NCBI GenBank assembly: GCA_964591275.1 | Contig: CAZQAE010000100.1 | Coordinates: 1 to 15,364 of the forward strand | From: G963674685 sp964591275 | Lineage (GTDB): Bacteria > Lernaellota > Lernaellaia > JACKCT01 | Direction of reading: 5' to 3' | Length of the DNA stretch: 15,364 nt | Shown here: positions 1 through 7,759 of the stretch, in pieces | Position numbering within the stretch: the first letter of the stretch is position 1 | Layout of the letters: each line of letters starts with the position of its first letter | Notes under the pieces: generated by a model | Seen by the model: only the letters and a program-made list of their open reading frames with translations | Told to the model about the DNA's origin: nothing | The model's database searches: none | Translations under genes and position numbers: made by a program

Positions 1-239
1 ATTATTTTTCGGTTAAATGAAAATCATGGAGAATGTCTAGGGAAAGGCCAAACACCAGGCCCTCCAGGGGCCGCGGGAATCGTTAACTGGACGGCAAGGC
101 CGCGCTCATAGCAAGGTGGATTCTGTGAGGAAGATGGCAATTAGCCGTGCTTTTCCATCACTCCGTTGGCTTGCCAGATTTCAATATGGTATGTTTGAAA
201 TAGTATTGGGAAAGTCGACTAACAAAATAAGGATTGACT

Positions 240-2345
240 GTGCACTTCATGTTCTGCAAATCACCGGCGTTTCTCATTATTTTGGCCTTTGTGGCGTTTT
301 TTAGTTTCGCCTGTCAGTCGGGCGACGAGGCGGAGGATGTTCGCCCGTATTATCCTGTAGACGACGATTCGGATGACGACTCGTTCTACAGCAATGACGA
401 CAACGCAGACGATGATGCGGATGATGACATAGACGATGACGCAGATGATGACATAGACGACGATACATCCTGGGAATTTCCGAACTACCTCATCGAAAGC
501 CCCCTGGACGGCGCAATCTATTACTCATCGCAAATTCTGCTCACACTGGACGAGGGGATTATCGGTGAAAATGGCCAGGTTTTTCTCGACGATGAGCTTA
601 TTGCCTGGGGGCGTATTCATTGGCTGGAAATCGATGAGGGAACGCATACGATCGACCTTTTTATCGATGATGAACTCATGGAGAGCGCCGAATTTGAAAA
701 GCGATCCGTGGAAACCGAGAATTTTGCAAACGAGAACATCGACTCTTTCCCCACCACCGTGCAGTTGCCCGAGGCAGACGGCGCGCTGGTTCCCGTACGT
801 TTCAGGTTGGAAAACACTGGGGATCGGACATGCAGCCGCATCAACTTGCGAACACCTGATCAGCCTGATTTCACCGGCGTCCAAAGTCTTCGTCAATGGC
901 TTGAAGCCGAGACGGTCGACCTGTCGCCACGCGAAACAGTTCTGTATCTTTTCAATTTTGTCGGACATTGGCTCAAGTTTTCGGCGCCGCCCTTTGATAA
1001 TTCGGATAATTGGTGGCGAAGCAGTGTTGTTCCCGACATATTTCACGGTTGGGGTCACGGATTCTGTAGCAACTATGCGGAAGTTTTCGTGTCACTCGTT
1101 CAGATGCTCGGTTGGGACGTAGACGAAACAAGGACCAATTCCCTGGAAGGACATGTCACCGCGGAGATCAAATACGATGGCGCCTGGCATCACTTTGATG
1201 TCAGCGACCAAGCCTACTATTGGGATGATGAAGGCGTCATCCTGCCGCTCAGCGAAATCGAAGGCGACAATGCGTCCATGATCCTTGATTACGTCGACCA
1301 ATTCGGCTACGGAATTGGCGGGTCAATGCTAGAATATCATATCCCTCTATATGAGAGCGACTCAAATAATACAAATTATAATTACGAAGCGATTTTCGGC
1401 GATGACCGCGGTTTTGTTCTCGATACGGGCGATGTCATCGAACTGTATCCTTTCGGATTCGGTCTTTTTTTATGCGACGAGTGCGAATGGAGCCCTTTCT
1501 TCACGCCGACCGGCGTCCTGCGCCGCACGCTCGATAATCCGGTAGGTTCACTCATGCAAATTCACGAACCATACCCGATTCTCGGCCTGATTCTTCAGGC
1601 TGAGGTCGCCGAGCAGACGGAAGTATCCATCACTCTGCTTGTCAGCGGTTCCCACTCGGATAGGACCGAACACATCGACATTTCCTTTAGCCCCGGTCAG
1701 CAGATCGACCTGAGCGTTTATCTGGACTACAAACTCCTTGGCGAAATCCATGATTTGCGAATCGAGTTCACGGAATCCAGCATCGATCTCGATCAGATCA
1801 TCGTTGAAACGTTTTTCCAATACTCGTCGCGTCTCACGCCGCAAATCACGCACGACCAGCGAAAATTGATTGTGGGCGGAGACTGCGGCGCTTTGAACTT
1901 TCAACTGGATGTTCACGATATTGTGAGGACGATTTCCGAAGTCCAATTCTTCACCAGCGCGGACGGCAGCGTTCCGGATATCAAGAATAACGGCAAAGCA
2001 CCGGTTGCACTTGGCATTAACGTCATGACAGACGAAGACGAATGGGCGTCCGGTCACCATATCGAAGTCGAGTCCGACCACGCCGAGCTCATCGAGATTA
2101 TCGAATCGACAGCCTGCGTCGACAGTTTGGGCATGGAATCCATATTCAGCGATTGGCTAGGCCCGAACCGCATTTCCGGAGACAAGATACATGGTTATCT
2201 CTGGGACCCGAATGTCGGTCATCAGAGAACCTATTGGGCCAGAAGTTTGGGCGACATAGACGAAGATATCGGCCTTGTTACGTTTTCGCTGCTTATTGAC
2301 GGCGAGCAGCGTGCGCAAACGCAGGTCAATTTCATCGCCGAATAA
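240..2345 (+). CDS. Lipoprotein with transglutaminase-like (Cys-His-Asp) domain
   Basis: Seen: a short signal peptide ends at a Cys (FFSFAC, a weak lipobox), followed by an acidic linker with five 12-bp XDDD units. A beta-rich segment follows, and then a transglutaminase-like core. Counting from the outermost TTG at 234, Cys278 lies in GFCSNYAEVF, His307 in EGHVTAEIKYDG and Asp322 in HHFDVSD. This is the order and spacing of the transglutaminase/peptidase-like superfamily triad. The last 300 or so residues look beta-rich and are not recognised. Start: TAAGGA at 228-233 abuts the TTG but sits 6 nt before GTG 240, which I prefer; ATG 249 (15 nt away) is also possible. Known: such domains cleave or crosslink amide bonds, and some act as proteases or amidases. 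Inferred: it is anchored to the outer membrane and acts on an extracytoplasmic protein or peptide; the substrate is unknown. It is separated by 154 bp and a promoter candidate from the next gene, so it is probably monocistronic. Confidence 0.85.
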   Translation: MHFMFCKSPAFLIILAFVAFFSFACQSGDEAEDVRPYYPVDDDSDDDSFYSNDDNADDDADDDIDDDADDDIDDDTSWEFPNYLIESPLDGAIYYSSQILLTLDEGIIGENGQVFLDDELIAWGRIHWLEIDEGTHTIDLFIDDELMESAEFEKRSVETENFANENIDSFPTTVQLPEADGALVPVRFRLENTGDRTCSRINLRTPDQPDFTGVQSLRQWLEAETVDLSPRETVLYLFNFVGHWLKFSAPPFDNSDNWWRSSVVPDIFHGWGHGFCSNYAEVFVSLVQMLGWDVDETRTNSLEGHVTAEIKYDGAWHHFDVSDQAYYWDDEGVILPLSEIEGDNASMILDYVDQFGYGIGGSMLEYHIPLYESDSNNTNYNYEAIFGDDRGFVLDTGDVIELYPFGFGLFLCDECEWSPFFTPTGVLRRTLDNPVGSLMQIHEPYPILGLILQAEVAEQTEVSITLLVSGSHSDRTEHIDISFSPGQQIDLSVYLDYKLLGEIHDLRIEFTESSIDLDQIIVETFFQYSSRLTPQITHDQRKLIVGGDCGALNFQLDVHDIVRTISEVQFFTSADGSVPDIKNNGKAPVALGINVMTDEDEWASGHHIEVESDHAELIEIIESTACVDSLGMESIFSDWLGPNRISGDKIHGYLWDPNVGHQRTYWARSLGDIDEDIGLVTFSLLIDGEQRAQTQVNFIAE
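405..464 (+). repeat. 12-bp tandem repeat encoding (A/I)-Asp-Asp-Asp linker
   Basis: Five in-frame 12-bp units encode ADDD, ADDD, IDDD, ADDD, IDDD. They sit in a longer acidic stretch that begins near 360. Synonymous GAT/GAC codons vary between units. The tract links the lipidated N-terminus to the folded part of the lipoprotein. A matching eight-unit tract lies in the minus-strand lipoprotein at 12139-12234. Confidence 0.85.
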
Positions 2346-2439
2346 ACCCCGCGTGTGCATTTCTTTCCAAAAGGCGTTTCCCTTTGCAGCCCCTTTAATA
2401 TCAACTGCCTTGATTTTTCAACGGCACTTGCCGCTCAAC

Positions 2440-2468
2440 TTGACGCATTTAGCCCATCGCGTGACAAT
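2440..2468 (+). promoter_or_regulatory. Sigma70-like promoter candidate for the 2500-5223 gene unit
   Basis: TTGACG (2440-2445), a 17-bp spacer, then GACAAT (2463-2468), placing the transcription start about 25 nt before the ATG at 2500. The -35 matches 5/6 and the -10 matches 4/6 of the sigma70 consensus. It lies in the 154-bp gap after the transglutaminase-like gene. Confidence 0.45.
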
Positions 2469-2499
2469 GGGGCAATGGTTTGCCGGTAGCGGAGGGCGC

Positions 2500-3933
2500 A
2501 TGCGCTTGTACAAATATGCTGTTTTGCTCGTGATCCTTTTAACAGGCGCTATCGCGGCCTGTGGTCTCAAATCAATCGATGTAGATACGGATGACGGCGG
2601 CCCCGTCGATCAAAACGACCCTTACCTGATCGACCAGACTGTCATCTGGGGCGGGCAATATAACAAAAGTTTCGGCGCCCATTTCTCGGATCTGCAAAAC
2701 GCCAAGACCTCCATGCAATTCGAAGCTGACATGATCAGCCTTGATATCGCCGCCGGAGGCGAGTCTTTCCTTCTGACGCAAGATGATGGAACAACACTGT
2801 TTTTGTCCAAAGACGGGCAACAGAGCCAGACCGACGCCGTGGCCCCGGCTTTTTTGTGTCCCAATGCGCGTCGCGTTATCTTCGAGGCGCAGGGCAATAT
2901 TTGGGAAACCGCCGTGGCCGGTGCGGGATCGGTGTTGATCGCCGAGGCAGCCAAACGAGCGTCTTTCGATAATGCGATGAATAACATCGCCTGGTCCACT
3001 GAAGAAGGTTTGTTCATCCATTCGACGCAAAACGATATTATCCCCAGACACATTGTCCTTTCCTTCGCGACCCAATTCGATATTGAGGATGACGATCCGG
3101 GCTTGCAGCCTGCCTTTTCGCCCGACGGTTTGCTTGTGGCGGCGCCGATGGTTGTTTGGGGCAATGGCGAAAAGGGCATTCGCACTTTCATCATTGAAGT
3201 GGACAAGGATCTGGAGGTGACGTGGATCGGGGGCGCGCGTTATCCGACCTGGTCCGCCGACAGTCGAAAACTCGCCTATGAAAGTGACTCGCGCATTTAT
3301 ATCTGGGATCTGGATTCCGAGTCGCCGAACCGGCAGGTCGTATTCAGTCAATCGACCCAACCGCGCTTTTCCGCCGATGACAATTTTCTGCTCTTTGTCG
3401 AAGGGGATTTGGACGAGGGCAACTTGAGCGTCGCCGACCTCAATATTGATATTGCGTTTCCAGCCGTCGAATACACCAACGCGCCGATCGTCGGTCACGA
3501 CTGGCTGCGTGGTCCTTACTGCGGAATCGGCAACAGTGCCCCGTCGATTTTAAAGGTCGAAGTTGTCGTGGACGGCGAAAGCGATCCCGATCCCATCGAG
3601 ATTCAAGCGGAAGACGAGGTCGCTGTTCGGTTGACGATAGAGGATCCCGACTGCAACATGGCGCACGGCATCGCATTTGCCGTCAGCGGCGAAGAGCATC
3701 GAGCCATTCAATTCGATTTTTCCGATGCGGCGTGCGGTTCCTTTGTCGAGCAGATCACTTTGGCGCATGAATACCAAGGCTTGGTTGAGTTGGCTTTTAG
3801 CGTTGAGGATGATTGCGGCGCCGGCGGCGTCAGCGAAACGCGAACATTTTATTTCCACGCCGAGGCGGCGGATGACGATGTCAAAGACGAAGCATACGAC
3901 GATAATTTGGCTAACTCGCCAGGCGCGGGCTGA
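2500..3933 (+). CDS. Beta-propeller (PD40/TolB-like repeat) lipoprotein
   Basis: Seen: 477 residues with a clear lipoprotein signal (hydrophobic stretch ending IAAC at Cys21). PD40/TolB-type propeller repeats span roughly residues 80-330: FSPDG at 206-210, WSADSRKLAY at 251-260 and FSADDNFLLF at 290-299 are repeated blade strands. Residues 345-453 look like an Ig/cadherin-like beta sandwich with paired cysteines, followed by a short acidic tail. The start at 2500 is chosen because it begins the signal peptide and has GGAGG just upstream; the open frame extends further upstream but that part looks non-coding. Known: PD40 propellers usually bind proteins or glycans and are often in the periplasm or on the surface. 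Inferred: a binding or scaffold lipoprotein. The glycosyltransferase gene starts 3 nt after its stop, so the two are probably translationally coupled. No catalytic residues are evident. Confidence 0.85.
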   Translation: MRLYKYAVLLVILLTGAIAACGLKSIDVDTDDGGPVDQNDPYLIDQTVIWGGQYNKSFGAHFSDLQNAKTSMQFEADMISLDIAAGGESFLLTQDDGTTLFLSKDGQQSQTDAVAPAFLCPNARRVIFEAQGNIWETAVAGAGSVLIAEAAKRASFDNAMNNIAWSTEEGLFIHSTQNDIIPRHIVLSFATQFDIEDDDPGLQPAFSPDGLLVAAPMVVWGNGEKGIRTFIIEVDKDLEVTWIGGARYPTWSADSRKLAYESDSRIYIWDLDSESPNRQVVFSQSTQPRFSADDNFLLFVEGDLDEGNLSVADLNIDIAFPAVEYTNAPIVGHDWLRGPYCGIGNSAPSILKVEVVVDGESDPDPIEIQAEDEVAVRLTIEDPDCNMAHGIAFAVSGEEHRAIQFDFSDAACGSFVEQITLAHEYQGLVELAFSVEDDCGAGGVSETRTFYFHAEAADDDVKDEAYDDNLANSPGAG

Positions 3934-3936
3934 ACC

Positions 3937-4923
3937 TTGCCGGAAACTCCATTCATAACCATCATCGTCCCTTTCAAAGATGCACAGGCAACGCTGCCAA
4001 AACTCGTCGAAGCACTGTGTCAGGCGAATCCGGCACCCGGCGTCGTCGAAATGATCGCCGTGGACGATTCTTCAACGGACGGCGGCGCGAAAATCCTCTC
4101 CGAGGCTGGATTTCGCGTTTTGCCCAACGCGCCTGAACACGGACCGGCGGCGGCACGCAACAAGGGCGCGCAAGCCTCACGAGGCCAGGTGCTGCTTTTC
4201 CTCGATGCTGACGTCATCCCTCGTTCCACCTTGCCGGATCATGTCCAAAAGCGCTTTGCCGAAGATGAAAAGCTTATGGCGCTGTCTGGGGTTTACGATA
4301 TCGAACCGGCCAACGACGGCTTCTTTCCACGTTATAAAGCCCTGCGTTGCCATGATTGGTTCACAGGGGTCTCACGTTTCGGAAGCTTGGAAACGGCGTG
4401 CGCGGCTGTTCGTCGCGAAGCCTTTGTCAACGCGGGCGGATTCAACGAAGCCTACGCGGGCGCCGACGTGGAGGATTACGAATTTGGATATCGTCTCGGC
4501 GGCGCCGAAGGCATCGTCGTGGATCACGAAATGTGCGTGAAGCACCATTTTCCGAGTTTCACGCAGAATCTGAAAAACTACGCCAGGCGCTCCTATCAAT
4601 GGGCGAGACTCAAACGCCCACGTACTTTCGACACTGCGGCGACGACACGGACGGAAGCTGCGGCGGCCCTTGCCGGCATCGTGAGCATCCCGATGTTTTT
4701 CACGGCCCTTGCGGCCAGCAATCCCTGGCTCAACATCGCCTCTTTCTGCCTGCAGGGTCTGCACATTTTCTGGCGTCGTCGTTTTTATGTCCTTTGCCAT
4801 AATGAAGAAGGGCCCCGATTCACCGTGTCGGCGGTGCTGGCCACGCTGGCTGGCGACGCTGTCGTCATTCCCGCGACGGCGTGGGGATATATCACACGAG
4901 TATTTCGGTTGGCCAATAATTAA
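3937..4923 (+). CDS. Family 2 glycosyltransferase with C-terminal membrane segments
   Basis: Seen: a GT-A/GT2 fold of 328 residues. The first strand is FITIIVPFKDA (6-16), followed by VDDSSTDGG (42-50, nucleotide-sugar binding), NKGAQASRG (75-83) and the metal-binding DAD motif at 90-92. The likely catalytic base region is VEDYEFG (178-184), followed by a conserved-looking HH at 203-204. Two hydrophobic helices occur at about 241-276 and 297-320, suggesting attachment to the inner membrane with the catalytic domain in the cytoplasm. Start: an in-frame TGA (stop of the preceding gene) lies 3 nt upstream, and TTG 3937 is the only start that keeps the first Rossmann strand. There is no good ribosome-binding site, so coupling to the upstream gene is likely. 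Known: GT2 enzymes transfer sugars from nucleotide sugars to lipid, glycan or protein acceptors. Acceptor and sugar cannot be told from sequence alone. Confidence 0.93.
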   Translation: MPETPFITIIVPFKDAQATLPKLVEALCQANPAPGVVEMIAVDDSSTDGGAKILSEAGFRVLPNAPEHGPAAARNKGAQASRGQVLLFLDADVIPRSTLPDHVQKRFAEDEKLMALSGVYDIEPANDGFFPRYKALRCHDWFTGVSRFGSLETACAAVRREAFVNAGGFNEAYAGADVEDYEFGYRLGGAEGIVVDHEMCVKHHFPSFTQNLKNYARRSYQWARLKRPRTFDTAATTRTEAAAALAGIVSIPMFFTALAASNPWLNIASFCLQGLHIFWRRRFYVLCHNEEGPRFTVSAVLATLAGDAVVIPATAWGYITRVFRLANN

Positions 4924-4941
4924 AAAAACAGGAAGATTACT

Positions 4942-5223
4942 ATGAAAACCGCAACAATTTTCAGCCTGATAACCATTTTAACGCTTTTCGCTTGCTTCGT
5001 AATCGCTTGCGGCGATGACGATGACGACGATGATCAAAGCGGAACGAGTTGCCACGATGAAGCGCATGACGACGCGCAGATGTATTGCGAGGATTACGGT
5101 ACGAACGCCGCGCCCGGCGCCGGCTTGGATTACAGCTACGCCGAATGCAACATTTACTGCTCCGGCCAGGAGTTTTATTATACGACCGACTGCGGCGACA
5201 GCGTCTGCGTCTGCTGCGAATGA
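4942..5223 (+). CDS. Small Cys-rich lipoprotein with Asp7 tract
   Basis: Seen: 93 residues with AGGAAG 6 nt before the ATG. The signal peptide ends VIAC (Cys23), followed by Gly, seven aspartates and a 60-residue mature part with eight cysteines (37, 49, 69, 73, 84, 89, 91, 92). The C-terminus is dense in Cys (CVCCE). It begins 18 nt after the glycosyltransferase stop, so it probably belongs to the same operon. Inferred: after lipidation at Cys23 the eight cysteines could form up to four disulfides or bind a metal; the even number and extracytoplasmic location favour disulfides. Cys18 could be an alternative lipidation site, but Cys23 followed by Gly-Asp fits the pattern of the other lipoprotein at 9721-12348 (ASCGDDDD). 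I do not recognise a family, and no function is assigned. Confidence 0.8.
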   Translation: MKTATIFSLITILTLFACFVIACGDDDDDDDQSGTSCHDEAHDDAQMYCEDYGTNAAPGAGLDYSYAECNIYCSGQEFYYTTDCGDSVCVCCE

Positions 5224-5254
5224 GTCCAAGTCAAAATAATTGCCTCTTTTCCCC

Positions 5255-5282
5255 TTGACAGGCGGGAATGAGTGCCTACATT
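5255..5282 (+). promoter_or_regulatory. Promoter candidate for groESL
   Basis: TTGACA (5255-5260), a 16-bp spacer, then TACATT (5277-5282). The -35 is perfect for sigma70, and CCTTGACA also resembles heat-shock sigma32 -35 elements; the -10 matches the sigma70 consensus at 4/6. It implies a leader of roughly 170 nt before groES. No CIRCE (HrcA) inverted repeat is visible between 5224 and 5462, so control by HrcA at this site is not supported. Confidence 0.5.
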
Positions 5283-5462
5283 GCGTCACGGATTTCGCAT
5301 CTTGAGCGCCCGTATCTGAACTGAAATTGATTAAACAATCCGCTGGCTGAAAGCTTTAGGCTTAGCTCCCGGTGGTCGTGGAATGTACAAAAGAACCGAT
5401 AGATTCAATCTCAAACACGAGCCGGATCGTCAAAGCGGTCGGCGCGGAAAGGAGTGGGGAGA

Positions 5463-5753
5463 ATGAAGATCAGACCTTTGCATGATCGAGTTATGGTGAA
5501 ACGACTTGCTGAAGAGGAAAAGAGCAAGGGAGGCATCATTATACCTGACTCGGCCAAAGAAAAACCGGCTGAAGGCGAAATTATCGCCATCGGAAACGGA
5601 AAAATGAAGGAAGACGGCACCGTGACGCCTTTGGAGGTCAGCCCCGGCGATCGCGTTCTGTTTTCCAAGTATTCAGGGACCGAAATCAAAATCGACGGTG
5701 AAGAATTTCTCATGATGCGCGAAGAGGATATCCTGGGAATCATCGACAAATAA
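5463..5753 (+). CDS. groES: Co-chaperonin GroES
   Basis: Seen: 96 residues beginning MKIRPLHDRVMVKR, the canonical GroES N-terminus. A mobile loop (about residues 17-33, containing KGGIIIPDSA) binds GroEL, and the PGDRVLFSKYSGTEI strand block follows. The length is normal for the family. ATG 5463 is chosen over the in-frame GTG at 5454 because it gives the family N-terminus and sits 8 nt after AAGGAG. Role: the heptameric lid that caps the GroEL folding chamber in the cytoplasm during the ATP cycle. It is followed by groEL after 52 bp, the usual operon arrangement, under the candidate promoter at 5255. Confidence 0.98.
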   Translation: MKIRPLHDRVMVKRLAEEEKSKGGIIIPDSAKEKPAEGEIIAIGNGKMKEDGTVTPLEVSPGDRVLFSKYSGTEIKIDGEEFLMMREEDILGIIDK

Positions 5754-5805
5754 ACGGACCGAAGCTGAAAAGTTGGTCATATTAGGAACTTAAGGAGGAA
5801 ACGCC

Positions 5806-7458
5806 ATGGCTGGAAAAGTCATTTTATTCGGACAAGACGCTCGCACAAAGATTATGAACGGAGTCAACAAACTGGCTGACGCCGTGAAGGTCACGCTCGG
5901 TCCCAAGGGCCGCAACGCCATTTTGGACAAGAGCTTCGGCGCGCCGACCGTTACCAAGGACGGCGTGACGGTTGCCAAGGAAATCGAGCTTGAGGACAAG
6001 TTCGAGAATATGGGCGCGCAGATGGTTCGCGAAGTCGCCAGCAAAACCAGCGACATTGCCGGCGACGGCACCACTACCGCCACCATTTTGGCTCAGGCCA
6101 TTTTTCGTGAGGGCTTTAAGCTCGTGGCTGCGGGCGCCAATCCCATGGACATGAAGCGCGGCATCGACAAGGCCGTCAGCATCATCGTCGAAAAGCTCGA
6201 CGAGATCAAGAAGCCCACGCAGGACCAGAAAGAGATCGCGCAGGTCGGCACCATCTCCGCCAACAATGACGAGACCATCGGCAACATCATCGCCGAGGCC
6301 ATGGACAAAGTCGGCAAAGAAGGCGTCATCACCGTCGAAGAGGCCAAGGGCATGGAAACCGCGCTCGAAGTCGTCGAAGGTATGCAGTTCGACCGTGGCT
6401 ATCTTTCCCCGTACTTCGTCACGGATCCTGAGCGGATGGAAGTCGTCCTCGAAGACGTTTACATCCTGCTGCACGAAAAGAAGATCAGCAACATGAAAGA
6501 CCTGCTTCCGGTTTTGGAAGCCGTGGCCCGCGCGGGCAGACCCCTGATGATCCTCGCCGAGGATGTTGAAGGCGAAGCCCTGGCGACGCTCGTGGTCAAC
6601 AAGCTGCGCGGCACGCTGAACATTTCGGCTGTCAAAGCTCCGGGTTTCGGTGACCGACGCAAGGCCATGTTGGAAGACATCGCTGTGCTGACCGGCGGCG
6701 AAGTCGTGGCCGAGGAATTGGGCATCAAACTCGAGTCCGTAACCCTCGAAAGCCTCGGACAGGCCAAGCGCGTTGTGATCGACAAAGACAACACCACGAT
6801 CATCGACGGAGCCGGCAAAGCCAACTCCATTGAAGGCCGGGTCAACCAGATCCGCGCCCAGATTGAAGAGACCACTTCCGACTATGACCGCGAGAAGCTG
6901 CAGGAACGCCTGGCCAAGCTGATTGGCGGCGTGGCGGTCATTAAGGTCGGCGCGGCGACGGAAGTCGAGATGAAAGAAAAGAAAGCCCGCGTTGAGGACG
7001 CTCTGAACGCCACCCGCGCGGCCGTGGAAGAAGGCATCGTGCCTGGCGGCGGCGTTGCTTATCTGCGCTGCATCCCCGCTCTCGACTCACTGAAGTTGGA
7101 AGGCGATCAGCAGTCCGGCGTTGAGATTGTCAAGCGCGCTCTTGAAGAGCCGATTCGCCAGATCGTCGCAAACGCCGGCGGCGAAGGCGCCGTGGTTGTC
7201 GATAAGGTCAAAAACGGAGAGGGAGCCTTCGGCTTCGACGCATCCTGCGATGAATATACAGACATGGTCAAAGCCGGCATCATTGATCCCAAAAAGGTGA
7301 CGCGCTGCGCCCTGCAGAATGCGGCCTCTGTTTCAACAATGATGACCACTGCGGAAGTTATTGTCGCTGATTCGCCCGATGACAAAGACGGCGGCGGAAT
7401 GCCCCCGATGGGCGGCGGCGGAATGGGCGGAATGGGTGGAATGGGCGGAATGATGTAA
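5806..7458 (+). CDS. groEL: Chaperonin GroEL (60 kDa)
   Basis: Seen: 550 residues, the standard length, with AAGGAGG 7 nt before the ATG. Conserved motifs are VTLGPKGRNA (29-38), GDGTTTAT with Asp87 (86-93) for ATP/Mg binding and hydrolysis, and VEDALNATRAAVEEG holding the Asp equivalent to E. coli D398. The C-terminus has the Gly-Gly-Met repeat tail (GGMGGMGGMGGMM) typical of Group I chaperonins. Role: double-ring ATP-driven folding chamber in the cytoplasm, working with the upstream GroES. A strong intrinsic terminator follows within 30 nt of the stop. Small departures such as FGQDARTKIMNG in place of the common FGEDAR-type sequence are within family variation. Whether the genome holds further groEL copies cannot be seen here. 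Confidence 0.99.
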   Translation: MAGKVILFGQDARTKIMNGVNKLADAVKVTLGPKGRNAILDKSFGAPTVTKDGVTVAKEIELEDKFENMGAQMVREVASKTSDIAGDGTTTATILAQAIFREGFKLVAAGANPMDMKRGIDKAVSIIVEKLDEIKKPTQDQKEIAQVGTISANNDETIGNIIAEAMDKVGKEGVITVEEAKGMETALEVVEGMQFDRGYLSPYFVTDPERMEVVLEDVYILLHEKKISNMKDLLPVLEAVARAGRPLMILAEDVEGEALATLVVNKLRGTLNISAVKAPGFGDRRKAMLEDIAVLTGGEVVAEELGIKLESVTLESLGQAKRVVIDKDNTTIIDGAGKANSIEGRVNQIRAQIEETTSDYDREKLQERLAKLIGGVAVIKVGAATEVEMKEKKARVEDALNATRAAVEEGIVPGGGVAYLRCIPALDSLKLEGDQQSGVEIVKRALEEPIRQIVANAGGEGAVVVDKVKNGEGAFGFDASCDEYTDMVKAGIIDPKKVTRCALQNAASVSTMMTTAEVIVADSPDDKDGGGMPPMGGGGMGGMGGMGGMM

Positions 7459-7486
7459 TTTGCGCCTCTAAAGCCAAACGATAGCG

Positions 7487-7517
7487 AAAAGCCCCGGTCA
7501 TGCCGGGGCTTTTCTTT
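7487..7517 (+). terminator. Intrinsic terminator of groESL
   Basis: Perfect 11-bp stem AAAAGCCCCGG / CCGGGGCTTTT (7487-7497 and 7503-7513) with a 5-nt loop TCATG and a T-rich tail TTTTCTTT. It lies 28 nt after the groEL stop. The A-run on the 5' side could make it work in both directions, but no minus-strand gene ends here. Confidence 0.93.
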
Positions 7518-7701
7518 GGCGAGCCCCGAAAAGGGCGCGTTTACTTTGGGGGAAAGTTCCCTACGGAAGCGTTGCTCGGACGGCAGTGCGTCCATCACGG
7601 TGTGGATTTTCGCTATCATTTTGGGGAAATTGTCATTATTCCATGTAAAAAACGAATATGCATGGCAGGATGCGTAAAAGCTTGGGGAAACAAGATCAGT
7701 A

Positions 7702-7731
7702 TTGCCCTTTAGCAGTCGCATATGATATTAT
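7702..7731 (+). promoter_or_regulatory. Promoter candidate for the gene at 7760
   Basis: TTGCCC (7702-7707), an 18-bp spacer, then TATTAT (7726-7731); -35 matches 4/6 and -10 matches 5/6. An overlapping TATGAT lies at 7721. Either would place the start of transcription just upstream of the GGAG/ATG at 7750-7762. It follows the groESL terminator, so an independent promoter is expected here. Confidence 0.4.
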
Positions 7732-7759
7732 CCTAGTTGGGTTTTGAGTGGAGTGGAAA

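Noticed and set aside
58..72. GC-rich hairpin GGCCC-TCCAG-GGGCC as a terminator of an upstream gene
   Set aside because: The stem is only 5 bp and there is no T-run after it; no upstream gene is visible in the window.
116..304. 62-codon frame before the transglutaminase-like gene
   Set aside because: It overlaps the start of the lipoprotein in another frame, and its product has no recognisable feature.
405..464. CRISPR-like or non-coding satellite
   Set aside because: The 12-bp units are in frame, encode a lipoprotein linker and have no spacers.
2572..3498. Long open frame on the minus strand opposite the propeller lipoprotein
   Set aside because: It has no ribosome-binding site, signal or recognisable domain, and it lies fully opposite a gene with clear lipoprotein and PD40 features.
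5224..5462. CIRCE-type HrcA operator before groES
   Set aside because: GAGTGCCTA at 5270-5278 resembles one half-site, but no matching TTAGCACTC half lies 9 nt upstream.
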